Shown here piece after piece: positions 26,454 to 34,661 of a stretch of DNA of 55,767 bases (its first letter is position 1; each line of letters begins with the position of its first letter). The notes beneath the pieces were generated by a model that made no database searches, was not told where the DNA came from, and was given only the letters and a program-made list of their open reading frames with translations. The stretch is from Sphingopyxis sp. (lineage in GTDB: Bacteria; Pseudomonadota; Alphaproteobacteria; Sphingomonadales; Sphingomonadaceae): assembly GCA_016463225.1 (NCBI GenBank), contig JAEMRT010000026.1:1-55767 (forward strand). The letters are read 5' to 3'. A program made the translations under genes and the position numbers.

Positions 26454-26799
26454 CCGAGCGACAATAGGTGTACCACGAGCTGGACGTCGGACAACGAACG
26501 GCCAAGAATGGGCGACTTCGTCCTGAAATTCCGATTTGGCGCGCGGCTTCGTCGCTCGCGTAATTTTGATCTCAAAATGTCTGCATGCGGCAAACGGGCG
26601 AGAGCGGGGATGCCCACGGCGCATTATTGGTAGGCCTTGATTGCGGACTATCGGATGATCGAAAGGAGTGAGATAGCCTTCGTCCGCTTCGCGCATCAAG
26701 CTAGACAATCTCCTCTGGAACCTCGTCGATATCTTTCTTCGGCAATTCACATTGCCGTTCTGAAACTTGAAATGAATTGAGAGCCAAAGTCTACCGCAT
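26454..26799. other. Gene-poor junction between conjugative module and catabolic region
   Basis: I see no convincing gene in these 346 bp. Frames here are short or are shadows of the adjacent HTH gene, and base composition looks more AT-rich towards 26700-26799. No tRNA, direct repeat, terminator hairpin or insertion sequence end was recognised. The segment may mark the edge of the element or a decayed insertion. Confidence 0.5.
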
Positions 26800-27096
26800 T
26801 CAGGTAGTCAGGGGCATCGCTTGCAGATAGCGCCCGTCCGGCGCGCGAGCTAGGATCGCCATAACAGCGGCGAAAGCATCTTTCCCAAGCTGGGTTCCGG
26901 CCGCCTTGTGACAGTCGATCGAAGACCAATGTTCGATGAAGATAAAACTGTCGGGGTCGCGCGGGTCGGCAAACAGTTCGATGCGCTCCGATCCCGCGAG
27001 TGGTGCTACTCTCGTTGCAAGGTCGACGAGCGCTTCGCGGAGCTCTGAGCCGCGTCCTTCGGCGGCGGTCATGACGTAATGGCGCAATATTGTCAT
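26800..27096 (-). CDS. Antibiotic-biosynthesis-monooxygenase (ABM) fold protein
   Basis: This 98-residue ABM-fold protein belongs to the family that includes quinol monooxygenases (YgiN-like). It shows the opening strand ILRHYVMTAAEGRGSELREAL and the core FIFIEHWSSIDCHKAA. Such small dimeric proteins oxidise quinols without cofactor or act as accessory proteins; activity here is not proven. The ATG at 27096 overlaps the stop of the FMN reductase gene by 4 bp, so it is the last gene of an operon with the reductase and a zinc alcohol dehydrogenase. Confidence 0.82.
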   Translation of the reverse strand: MTILRHYVMTAAEGRGSELREALVDLATRVAPLAGSERIELFADPRDPDSFIFIEHWSSIDCHKAAGTQLGKDAFAAVMAILARAPDGRYLQAMPLTT

Positions 27097-27671
27097 GGAG
27101 TTTCCTCTCGGGGTTGCGAATGGCTTGCGAAATGCATCACCTGCGCCGCGAGAATTTGCAGATTGCCGGACAGGCCGGTATCGATACAGCAGCCGTCCTT
27201 CTCGAATAGGGGCATCGCGGAATTGGCGGCGACGCCTAGCGGGGTCGGCCAGCCGCGCAGGGCGTGGACGATCGTGCGCAGCGCGTTCAGGGTCGAACCG
27301 GTCGCTTGCCAGCCATAGGCGCAGGCGATGCAGCCAACGGCCCGGCCATCGAGATAGACGCGGTCGTCCTTCGCCGTGTCCTCGATATAATCGAGGGCGT
27401 TTTTGATCATGCCCGAGATCGAGCCATGATAGCCCGGCGAAGCGATGACGACGCCGTCGGCGCGGCGGACGAGATCGATCAGGCGCTGCGCCTTGGGGTC
27501 GCGATCCGGATTCTCGGGGGCGTAAAGCGGCAGGACGAGATCGGGGCCGGCAAGGCATTCCGTGTTCGCGCCCATTGTCTCGAGTTCGCGCAGCGCCGCG
27601 CGCAGAACCAGTTCCGACGAAGAGCCGGCGCGTGTCGTCCCGCCGATGCCGAGAATGAAGGGGCGGCTCAT
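27093..27671 (-). CDS. NAD(P)H-dependent FMN reductase
   Basis: This 192-residue flavodoxin-fold reductase has the FMN phosphate-binding loop GGTTRAGSSSE at residues 10-20 and the flavin-contact SPGYHGSISGMIKNALDYIE region. It reduces FMN or quinones with NAD(P)H and probably supplies reduced flavin or quinol to a partner. The start at ATG 27671 overlaps the upstream alcohol dehydrogenase stop by 4 bp. Pairing with the ABM-fold protein suggests a quinone/quinol oxidation step, but the substrate is unknown. Confidence 0.87.
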   Translation of the reverse strand: MSRPFILGIGGTTRAGSSSELVLRAALRELETMGANTECLAGPDLVLPLYAPENPDRDPKAQRLIDLVRRADGVVIASPGYHGSISGMIKNALDYIEDTAKDDRVYLDGRAVGCIACAYGWQATGSTLNALRTIVHALRGWPTPLGVAANSAMPLFEKDGCCIDTGLSGNLQILAAQVMHFASHSQPREETP

Positions 27672-28711
27672 GGCGCCTTCCCCGGGACAAGAACCGCCCG
27701 TCCGCGCAGCCGGCCCTCCTCCATCGCGCGATAACATTCCTCTATCTCCTCGAAGCCAACGCGGATGACGTCGGCGTTGACCGCGCCCTCCTGCGCCAGC
27801 CAGATGATATTGCGAAGATCGCGCGTCGTGCCGGCATAGGGCACCGACACGCTGGCGTCGCGGGGCATCTCGTGGAAGCGCAGCGGCAAGGTGCCGCCGC
27901 CGACGCCGACGATCTGGAGCTGTCCGCCCATGGCGAGCACCGATTGGGCGAGGGCCAGCGAGCCATCATTACCTACCAGATCGATGACCAGAGTCGCGCC
28001 AAGGCCACCCGACAGGGATCTCACCCGTCCGGCGGTGTCGGCATCGGCGATCAGCGCTTCATGCGCGCCGTGCCGCCGCGCCTGGGCAAGCTTTTCTTCG
28101 TTTTGGTCGATGCCGATTATGCGAGTTGGCGTAAGCGACTTCAAAAGCTGGATAGCGAGGTGGCCAAGCCCGCCGACCCCGATGACCACCGCCGTAGTCC
28201 CTGGACTGAGTTGGCGGCGGGCGCGGTCGATGGCGTGATAGGTCGTAATCCCCGCACACATCAACGGCGCTGCATCGATCGGGTCGAGTTCGCCAAGCGG
28301 GACGAGATGACGCAAATCGTCGACGATCAGATATTCGGCCATGCCGCCCTCGGCGCCACATCCGAAGCCTGCGACGGTGGGTGCCTTATTACAGATGTTT
28401 TCGGCGCCACGGCCGCACGGCGGACAAGCGCCGCAGCCCCAGGGGAAATAGACACCATATGCGTCGCCGACCGCGATCCCGGTCACCCCTTCACCCAGCT
28501 TCTCGACCCAGCCTGTCGCTTCATGGCCGAGAGTGGAAGGGATGGGAAAGAAGGGCGGATCGGCGTGGATCACGACCATGTCGCTGTGGCACAGGCCCGC
28601 ACCGGCGGTTCTGAGGCGTATCTGCCCCGGCCCGGGTTCGGGAACCGGAATCTCGACCAGCGCGGCCCGCCCCGGTCCCAGCAATTGATAGGCCCGCATC
28701 ATCTCGGTCAC
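27668..28711 (-). CDS. Zinc-dependent NAD(P) alcohol dehydrogenase
   Basis: This 347-residue medium-chain dehydrogenase/reductase has catalytic zinc ligands C41, H63 and E64 (GLCHSDM, LGHEATG) and a structural zinc lobe of C93, C96, C99 and C107. The nucleotide-binding Rossmann motif is VIGVGGLGHLA. It oxidises an alcohol to an aldehyde or ketone, or runs in reverse. GTG 28711 is preceded by GGGAGAG. It heads the operon with the FMN reductase and ABM protein, divergent from the first IclR gene, so IclR regulation of this operon is likely. Confidence 0.92.
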   Translation of the reverse strand: MTEMMRAYQLLGPGRAALVEIPVPEPGPGQIRLRTAGAGLCHSDMVVIHADPPFFPIPSTLGHEATGWVEKLGEGVTGIAVGDAYGVYFPWGCGACPPCGRGAENICNKAPTVAGFGCGAEGGMAEYLIVDDLRHLVPLGELDPIDAAPLMCAGITTYHAIDRARRQLSPGTTAVVIGVGGLGHLAIQLLKSLTPTRIIGIDQNEEKLAQARRHGAHEALIADADTAGRVRSLSGGLGATLVIDLVGNDGSLALAQSVLAMGGQLQIVGVGGGTLPLRFHEMPRDASVSVPYAGTTRDLRNIIWLAQEGAVNADVIRVGFEEIEECYRAMEEGRLRGRAVLVPGKAP

Positions 28712-28764
28712 ATATGCTCTCCCTTGATGCCCTTCTGGGGCGGGAGCAGGGGCGGATGAAGCTA

Positions 28765-28810
28765 GAAAATCTCATTTCCCGCACAGCATTGATCATTTCC
28801 TCGCCGAAAT
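28765..28810. promoter_or_regulatory. Two IclR-box-like dyads in the divergent promoter region
   Basis: The 28712-28845 gap separates the dehydrogenase from the divergent IclR gene. GAAAAT-CTC-ATTTCC at 28765-28779 is a near-perfect inverted repeat (5 of 6 pairs), like GGAAAT-N-ATTTCC IclR boxes. A second repeat, ATTTC-N6-GAAAT, lies at 28795-28810. This is a plausible autoregulatory site for the neighbouring IclR protein; it is inference from sequence alone. Confidence 0.45.
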
Positions 28811-28845
28811 TGCGCTGCCGCGGCGGATCGCCTAGGGAGCGGTTC

Positions 28846-29634
28846 ATGGCCGCAACGAAGGAAGCATCGTCGGGGGAGCGGGAGCTTAACAAGGCGACCG
28901 TCCGCGTCCTGCAAGTGCTGTCGAGCTTCGCATCCGACGCGCCGGGCTTTGGCGTGACCGAGCTGGCGCAGGCGCTCAACATGACGAAGAACATGACCTA
29001 TCGTGCGCTGAGTACGCTCGTCGAGCAGGGCTATTTGGTGCGCGAGCGGGACGGCTCGCGCTACCAGCTCGGCTACCGGGTCCTCGAATTGCAGAGCCCG
29101 CTGGTGATCGATCCCGATTTTCGGGGGCTGGCCGAGCCATACGTCCAGCAGCTTCATATAATCACGGGTGAATCGGTGGGCGTCGTGGTTCGCGCCGGCG
29201 ACCATTGCGTGCTGATCGACGGGATAGAAACGCGCAAGCACGGCGTCTATCGTATCCGCATCGGGTCGCTGTTCAATCTGTGGGGTCCTGCGACAGGCCG
29301 GGTGATGCTGGCCGCCGACGATGATGCGGCGATCGACGACTATATCGGGCGCCACGATCTCGATCCCGCCGCGGTGCGAGAGGAAATCCAGCATATCCGC
29401 GACCAGGGCTTTGCGAAGGTCGCGCGGTCGACCCCGCCACAGATGGTGTCGGTCGCCTTTCCCGTGTTGGACATCGACGGGCGGCTGCACGGCAGCATTT
29501 CCGTCGGCGGCCCGGGCGAGCGGTTCGAAACGCAGTTGGAAAACCAGTTTGCCGAAATCGAGGCGGTCGTCGCCGCGCTGAATCGCCGGGCGCGGCTATT
29601 TCCGGCCGATGACGCGCGGTCGGAGTTGCACTGA
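28846..29634 (+). CDS. IclR-family transcriptional regulator 1
   Basis: This 262-residue protein starts at ATG 28846 (MAATKEASS), with GGAG 6 bases upstream; the frame is open further back. A winged HTH (VTELAQALNMTKNMTYRALSTLVEQGYL) covers about residues 35-65. The IclR effector domain follows, with the typical ITGESVGVVVRAGDHCVLIDGIE. It probably senses an aromatic or catabolic ligand and controls the divergent dehydrogenase operon. Its stop overlaps the start of a second IclR gene. Confidence 0.92.
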   Translation: MAATKEASSGERELNKATVRVLQVLSSFASDAPGFGVTELAQALNMTKNMTYRALSTLVEQGYLVRERDGSRYQLGYRVLELQSPLVIDPDFRGLAEPYVQQLHIITGESVGVVVRAGDHCVLIDGIETRKHGVYRIRIGSLFNLWGPATGRVMLAADDDAAIDDYIGRHDLDPAAVREEIQHIRDQGFAKVARSTPPQMVSVAFPVLDIDGRLHGSISVGGPGERFETQLENQFAEIEAVVAALNRRARLFPADDARSELH

Positions 29635-30446
29635 TGGCGCGCACCGCGGTCAATTCGTCGGCCATCCATGTCTTCGAAGTGCTGCGCCTGGTCGCGCGGA
29701 CCGACGAGCCGCTCGGCGTGTCCGAAATCAGCCGACGTGTCGGGTTGCCAGCATCGACCGTCTATCGCGCTCTGATCACGCTGGAGGAAACCGGCTATCT
29801 GGCGCGGCACCAAAATATGCCGCGGTACGAGCTGGGGCAGATGCCGCAGCTGCTCAACCGTGCGCTCGTCCACCGTTTCCGCCTGCATGCGGCCAGCCGG
29901 CCCTATCTGTATCGCCTGGCCGAGATGACGGAGGAAACGGCGTCGTTGATGGTGCGGCTGGGCTGGTACGGGCTGCGGCTCGCGGGCGTCTATGGCAGCC
30001 ACGATATCTATCATCGCGAGCGGCTCGGCGAAGTGGCGCCGCTCCATGCCGGGGTGGCTGGCATGGGCATGCTGGCCTTTCTCGACGATGCCTCGATCGC
30101 CGCCTACCGTGCCTTTGCTGCGCGGATCGGGGTCGAAGTCGATGCGCCGGTGCTCGAAACGGCAACGCGCGATGCGCGTTCGGCAGGGATCGCTTATAGT
30201 TCCGACGGCAGCGGTGTGGCGTTGCCGGTGCGGCAGCCCGATGGCACCGTGCTGGCATCGATCGCGATCAGCGCTTCGGACATTGGGTCCGCGGTGGAGC
30301 ATGAAGCTATCTGGTTCGAAGTCCGCGACGCATTAGAGGCCGAGATCGCGCTCGACCCCGCAGCCTTCGATTCGCCCTTCGCGCATATTTCGCCGGATGA
30401 GATTATGATCGATCTCGACCGGATAGCGCCCCCGGTTAGGTCCTGA
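29634..30446 (+). CDS. IclR-family transcriptional regulator 2
   Basis: This 270-residue IclR protein has an N-terminal HTH (LGVSEISRRVGLPASTVYRALITLEETGYL, residues 24-53) and a divergent effector domain. It shares 1 base with the preceding IclR stop, so the two regulators are co-translated. The two are clearly different proteins (different N-termini and ligand domains), not a recent duplication. A role in the neighbouring catabolic operons is inferred from context. Confidence 0.9.
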   Translation: MARTAVNSSAIHVFEVLRLVARTDEPLGVSEISRRVGLPASTVYRALITLEETGYLARHQNMPRYELGQMPQLLNRALVHRFRLHAASRPYLYRLAEMTEETASLMVRLGWYGLRLAGVYGSHDIYHRERLGEVAPLHAGVAGMGMLAFLDDASIAAYRAFAARIGVEVDAPVLETATRDARSAGIAYSSDGSGVALPVRQPDGTVLASIAISASDIGSAVEHEAIWFEVRDALEAEIALDPAAFDSPFAHISPDEIMIDLDRIAPPVRS

Positions 30447-30448
30447 CC

Positions 30449-31381
30449 CTAGCTGAGTAGCGGATTTAGCCGGAGGCGATTCGCTTCGGCGAGCGCGTCG
30501 AGATCCGCCAGATTCTGGTGGCCGGTGACGAAATCATTCTCCGCGTTCTGGTTTTCGCCGAGCACCAGCCATATCGGGCGCGCTGCGAGCGGTGCGGGCT
30601 TGCGCCCTTCGCCCGCGGCTTTCGCGGCGCCGAAGCTGCGATCATATAGGTCGGCGGCATCCATATAATGAAAGGTCAGGCCCGCGCGGCGTCGGCCCGA
30701 CGTGTTCGCGTTGGCGCCATGGACGACAAATACGTCGTGACAGGAAAAATGACCTGGTTCGAGTTCGGCATTGACCGCTTTGTCGAAATCGACGCCTTGC
30801 TTGTCGACCTCGAAGTTCAATATGCCGTCAGTTCGGCTGTTGTCGATGATATGCTCGATACGGCCGTTCGTGCCCGATCCCGGCACGAAACGCAGGCAGC
30901 CGTTGTCGGCGGCAACATCGTCGACCGCGATCCATATCATCACGCTGCGCGGGTGTGGGCGACCGGGTCCGGCCTTGACTGCGGGGTTGTAGCAATCCTG
31001 GTGCCAGGGCGTCGCCTTGCCGGTGCCGGCGGGCTTCGCGAAAATCTCGCCGCCCCACATGATCAGGTTCGGACCGATCAGCTTGCGCGCCGCGGCGACA
31101 AGCGTTGGGTGGATCGCGATCCTGAATATATCCTCGCCGCCGATCACGCCTTCGGTCTGCCCGTCGCGGATCGGCACATGCGGCATGCGGATGATGCTGG
31201 GCCAGCCCGGGTTGTCGGTGAAGACCCGTTCGACCGTATCGATCAGGAAACGGGTGCTGCCCGCGTCGAGCCCACGCTTAGGAAGGACGAACCCGTCACG
31301 CTCGAAGGCGGCGACCTCCTCTGCGGTAACCGTGTTCCCCGCGGCGTCGGGGCTGATTTCGAAGATGGCGGCGGTGGCCAT
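30449..31381 (-). CDS. Phytanoyl-CoA dioxygenase (PhyH) family Fe(II)/2-oxoglutarate oxygenase
   Basis: This 310-residue protein starts at ATG 31381 with GAGGAG 7 bases upstream. The PhyH-like facial triad is visible as H127 and D129 (WHQDC) and H221 (VVHGA), with R231/R232 positioned to bind 2-oxoglutarate. Family members hydroxylate the alpha carbon of acyl-CoAs or other substrates. It is downstream of an MFS transporter on the same strand (55 bp apart). The substrate is unknown; hydroxylation of a branched or cyclic acid is a reasonable guess. Confidence 0.9.
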   Translation of the reverse strand: MATAAIFEISPDAAGNTVTAEEVAAFERDGFVLPKRGLDAGSTRFLIDTVERVFTDNPGWPSIIRMPHVPIRDGQTEGVIGGEDIFRIAIHPTLVAAARKLIGPNLIMWGGEIFAKPAGTGKATPWHQDCYNPAVKAGPGRPHPRSVMIWIAVDDVAADNGCLRFVPGSGTNGRIEHIIDNSRTDGILNFEVDKQGVDFDKAVNAELEPGHFSCHDVFVVHGANANTSGRRRAGLTFHYMDAADLYDRSFGAAKAAGEGRKPAPLAARPIWLVLGENQNAENDFVTGHQNLADLDALAEANRLRLNPLLS

Positions 31382-31436
31382 GGCAACTCTCCTCATTGTT
31401 CTATTGGCCGCAATGTCTCCCGGATATTATTGCGGG

Positions 31437-32735
31437 TCAAATACCGATTTGCTGCGGATTGAGACGCATTTCCGACATGGTTTCGCGCTGCACAGTGCGC
31501 CCATTGCGCCAGAACTGGATCGCGGCGAGCAGCACCGCGAGCGGCGCGAGCAGCAGCGCGTAGCCGAGGCCGGCATCGCCCAGCGAGGGTGCGAGCCGGT
31601 CGCTGAGCGTGCCGACGATCCACGGTGCCGGGATCATCGCGGCGAAGGAAATGACGAGCAGTTGCACCGCCACCGACATCGCCCGCATCTCGGGCGGGCT
31701 ATAGGCCTGCAGCGTCATCCAGTTGACCGGCGAGTTGGTCATCAGCGCCGCATAGCCGATCAGGAAGAAGATCGAAAAGCTCGCGAAATCCTTGGCGAGG
31801 AAAGCGAGCGTCAGCGATGTGGCGGACACCAGCAGCGCGGCGGCGACGGCGAAGATCGGCCGGTGCAACCCGCCTTTCGCGAAATAGTCGGCGGTGAAGC
31901 CCGAAACGATCATCATGCCGCCGCCGGCGAGTGCGATGCCCGTGCCCATCACGCCGCCGACCTGCGCGCTGCCGAGGTCGAAGCTGCGCATCGCATGCGC
32001 CGGCGCCCAGTTGAGCACGGCGAAGACACAGAAATTGCAGAGCGCGACCGCGAACACGCTCTGGCGGAACGGCTTGATGCGAAACAGGCGGACGCAGGTT
32101 TCGATCAGGCCGGCATCAGCCTTGGGCGCCGGCGCGGCATCGGCAGCACCGCGCACCGGCTCGCGCACCGTCAGCAACAGGATAGACCCCAGCACCAGCC
32201 CCGGAATGCCCGCAAGGATGAAAGTGTTGCGCCATCCGAAACTCTCGTTGATCACGCCGCCGATCGCGAAGCCGACGAAGATCGCGACCGCCGAGCCCGA
32301 GGTCCAGACCGCCATCGCCCCGCCGCGCTTGTGCGCGGGGAAAAGGTCGGCGATCAGAGACACCGACGAGGGCGAGGCGCCCGCCTCCGCGACCGACACT
32401 CCGACGCGGGTCAGCGCGAGCTGGACGAAATTCGCGGCCCGGCCGCCAAGGATGGTGAAAAAGCTCCAGATCGCGATGCACAGCGCGATGAAGCGCACCC
32501 GGTGGGTGCGGTCGGCGGCATAGGCCATGGGAATGCCGAGCACTGCATAGAAGAATCCGATCGCGGGGCCGGCGAGGAAACCGATCTGCCCGTCGCTCAG
32601 CGCCAGGTCACGCTTGATGTCCTGCGCCAATATGCCGACGATCTGGCGGTCGGCCATGTTCATCACATAGACGCCAAACAAGATCGCGACGACATACCAG
32701 CCTTGGGCGCTGCCCGCTTGCTCTTCGCTCTCCAT
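31437..32735 (-). CDS. MFS transporter (spinster-like 12-TM)
   Basis: This 432-residue major facilitator has twelve predicted membrane helices and the loop 2-3 motif YAADRTHRVR. I set the start at ATG 32735 (MESEEQAGSA) because the upstream extension is low-quality, but the ribosome site is weak. The sequence ends at 31437. It is divergent from a cyclase-family gene and upstream of the PhyH oxygenase, so it may import the substrate of this region. A proline- and glycine-rich helix 1 is typical of spinster/MFS-1 proteins. Confidence 0.85.
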   Translation of the reverse strand: MESEEQAGSAQGWYVVAILFGVYVMNMADRQIVGILAQDIKRDLALSDGQIGFLAGPAIGFFYAVLGIPMAYAADRTHRVRFIALCIAIWSFFTILGGRAANFVQLALTRVGVSVAEAGASPSSVSLIADLFPAHKRGGAMAVWTSGSAVAIFVGFAIGGVINESFGWRNTFILAGIPGLVLGSILLLTVREPVRGAADAAPAPKADAGLIETCVRLFRIKPFRQSVFAVALCNFCVFAVLNWAPAHAMRSFDLGSAQVGGVMGTGIALAGGGMMIVSGFTADYFAKGGLHRPIFAVAAALLVSATSLTLAFLAKDFASFSIFFLIGYAALMTNSPVNWMTLQAYSPPEMRAMSVAVQLLVISFAAMIPAPWIVGTLSDRLAPSLGDAGLGYALLLAPLAVLLAAIQFWRNGRTVQRETMSEMRLNPQQIGI

Positions 32736-32833
32736 CGGGCATGGATGCCATTGCCGCGCGTGCCGCCAAAGCCACCTTATCTCATGGCCCGATGACCGCG
32801 CCCGCGCTGGAAGGCGCGCGCGGGGCCGCTCGT

Positions 32834-32858
32834 CATGACTAAATTTGCTTTTGTCATG
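32834..32858. promoter_or_regulatory. CATGAC/GTCATG dyad in the MFS-cyclase divergent promoter
   Basis: CATGAC at 32834-32839 and GTCATG at 32853-32858 form a perfect inverted repeat separated by 13 AT-rich bases. It lies in the 149-bp gap between the divergent MFS and cyclase genes. The next plus-strand regulator (LysR at 33698) is a candidate binder, and the T-rich spacer fits a promoter core. Function is inferred. Confidence 0.35.
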
Positions 32859-32884
32859 CGCGGAGGCCGTGGGACGTTTCATCC

Positions 32885-33697
32885 ATGGCGACGACGATAT
32901 CCTGGCTCGACGATTTCCGGCGCGTCGTGACGCGCGGCGAGATCATCGAGCTTGGCCATATCCTGCACGAGGATATTCCCAACAGTCCCAATCATCCCCC
33001 CTTCATGTTCCGCCTGACTAAGCTGCACAATGACGCGCGGATCGGCGGCAGCGACGTGTCGGCATCGAGCGACATGTTCACCATGGGTAGCCACAACGGC
33101 ACCCATATCGACGCGCTCAACCACATCGCCTGTTGCGGCATGGTCTATCCCGAGCGCGATTCGGACGAAGTCGCGACGCGGCGTGATGGGTATAGTGAAC
33201 ATGGGATCGAGACGGTTGAGCCCTTGTTGTTGCGCGGTGTGCTGCTCGACATGCCGTCGCTGTTCGGGATCGACGCGCTCGAACCCGCCTTCGACATCAC
33301 GATCGATCATCTGCGCGCGGCGTGCGAACGTCAGCGGGTGGACATCCGTTCCGGGGATGCGGTGCTGATCCGTTCGGGCTGGGAGCAATATTGGCAGGAC
33401 CACCGCCGGTATGTCGGGGTGCAGCATGGCTCGCCCGGTCCCGACGGCGCCGCCGCGGCGTGGCTGGGCGATCATGGCATTCGCGTGACCGGCGCTGACA
33501 CCTTCGCCTATGACCGGCGGCCCTCGGCGATGCCCGCGCATGTCGAGCTGATGGTCCGGCGCGGGATCAACATCATGGAAAATCTGCGGCTCGACGCGCT
33601 GGCGGCGAGCGGGACAAGCGAGTTCATGTTCTGCGCGCTGCCGCTGCGGATCAAGGGCGGTACGGGGTCGCCGATCCGTCCGGTCGCGTTGCTCTGA
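32885..33697 (+). CDS. Cyclase-family (kynurenine formamidase-like) metal-dependent hydrolase
   Basis: This 270-residue cyclase-superfamily hydrolase has the metal-binding signature SHNGTHIDALNH at residues 69-80 (H70, H74, D76, H80). Members hydrolyse amides, esters or lactones (e.g. N-formylkynurenine), or isatin- and terpenoid-type rings. It is directly followed by a LysR gene whose ATG abuts its stop. It may open a lactone or ring of the substrate. The neighbouring kyn genes are absent, so a tryptophan role is unlikely. Confidence 0.88.
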   Translation: MATTISWLDDFRRVVTRGEIIELGHILHEDIPNSPNHPPFMFRLTKLHNDARIGGSDVSASSDMFTMGSHNGTHIDALNHIACCGMVYPERDSDEVATRRDGYSEHGIETVEPLLLRGVLLDMPSLFGIDALEPAFDITIDHLRAACERQRVDIRSGDAVLIRSGWEQYWQDHRRYVGVQHGSPGPDGAAAAWLGDHGIRVTGADTFAYDRRPSAMPAHVELMVRRGINIMENLRLDALAASGTSEFMFCALPLRIKGGTGSPIRPVALL

Positions 33698-34603
33698 ATG
33701 ACCGTCCCGCGGCCCCCGCATATCGAGATCCGGCATCTTCACGCCTTTCTGGTCGTGGCGGAAGAGCTGCATTTCGGGCGCGCGGCGACGCGGCTCCGCA
33801 TCGCGCAGCCGCCGCTCAGCCAGCAGGTCAAGCGGGTCGAGGAGGTGATCGGCCACCGATTGTTCGACCGCGACACGCGCAACGTATCGCTGACCCCGGC
33901 CGGCGAAGCCTTTGTCGAGACCGCGCACGCGGTGCTGCGGCGGCTTGCCGTGGGAATCGAACGCGCACGTGATATCGGCGAAGGGCAGGCGGGCCGGCTG
34001 ATCGTCGGCTTCACGCCGACGACGGCGCTGCGTCTGCTGCCGCGGATCGTCCCGCCCTTTCGTGACGCGCATCCGCGGATCGTCATCGACCTGCTCGAAA
34101 TGCTGCCCGCGCCGCTGATCGAAGCGCTGCGGATCGGACAGCTCGACACGGCGATCATGCGCGACCCCAGCCCGCTGCCCGGCCTGATCGCGACGATATT
34201 GTTCGCGGAGGACTATGTCGCCGTCCTGCCCGCCGACCACCGGAGCGCGACGGGCGAGTCGTTCGCGCTCGACGACCTGGCCAACGACCCGTTTATCCTG
34301 TTTCCGGCAGGAGCAGAATCGCAGAGCGTCGCGCGCGTCTTCGGGCTGTGTGCGGAGGTCGGCTTCATTCCGCGCAAGGTGCAGGAGGTGCCGGGGTGGC
34401 AGACCGCCATCGCGCTCGTCGGGTCGGGCATGGGGGTCACGATCCTGCCCGAAAGCGTGGAAAATCTGCGGCTTCCCGGCATCGTCTATCGTCGCATCAA
34501 ATCGCCGATCCGGTCGCAGATGGCGGCACTGCGGCGTGAGGATGATGGGCGGCCGATGGTCGCGGACCTGATCGACGCCAGTCTGGCCATCATGGCGGAA
34601 TGA
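33698..34603 (+). CDS. LysR-family transcriptional regulator (CbnR/CatM-like)
   Basis: This 301-residue LysR protein has an N-terminal winged HTH (HLHAFLVVAEELHFGRAA, PPLSQQVKRVEEVIGHRLFDRD). Its effector domain contains GFTPTTALRLLPRIVPPFRDAHP. Its ATG directly abuts the cyclase stop, so it is co-transcribed with that gene; the target may be the divergent MFS/PhyH operon. The family activates aromatic catabolism genes in response to pathway intermediates. Confidence 0.92.
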   Translation: MTVPRPPHIEIRHLHAFLVVAEELHFGRAATRLRIAQPPLSQQVKRVEEVIGHRLFDRDTRNVSLTPAGEAFVETAHAVLRRLAVGIERARDIGEGQAGRLIVGFTPTTALRLLPRIVPPFRDAHPRIVIDLLEMLPAPLIEALRIGQLDTAIMRDPSPLPGLIATILFAEDYVAVLPADHRSATGESFALDDLANDPFILFPAGAESQSVARVFGLCAEVGFIPRKVQEVPGWQTAIALVGSGMGVTILPESVENLRLPGIVYRRIKSPIRSQMAALRREDDGRPMVADLIDASLAIMAE

Positions 34604-34661
34604 GATAAATTCGGTACGGATCCACCGCATCGGTGTTAGCCTCTGCGGCGAGGAGACAGAT

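Noticed and set aside
26166..26750. 194-residue minus-strand frame at the trb/catabolic junction
   Set aside because: Largely antisense to the AlpA-like gene, Arg/Pro-rich, no domain or ribosome site.
31017..32795. 592-residue plus-strand frame over the MFS transporter
   Set aside because: Low-complexity Arg/Asp/Glu/His-rich shadow of membrane-protein coding sequence on the other strand.
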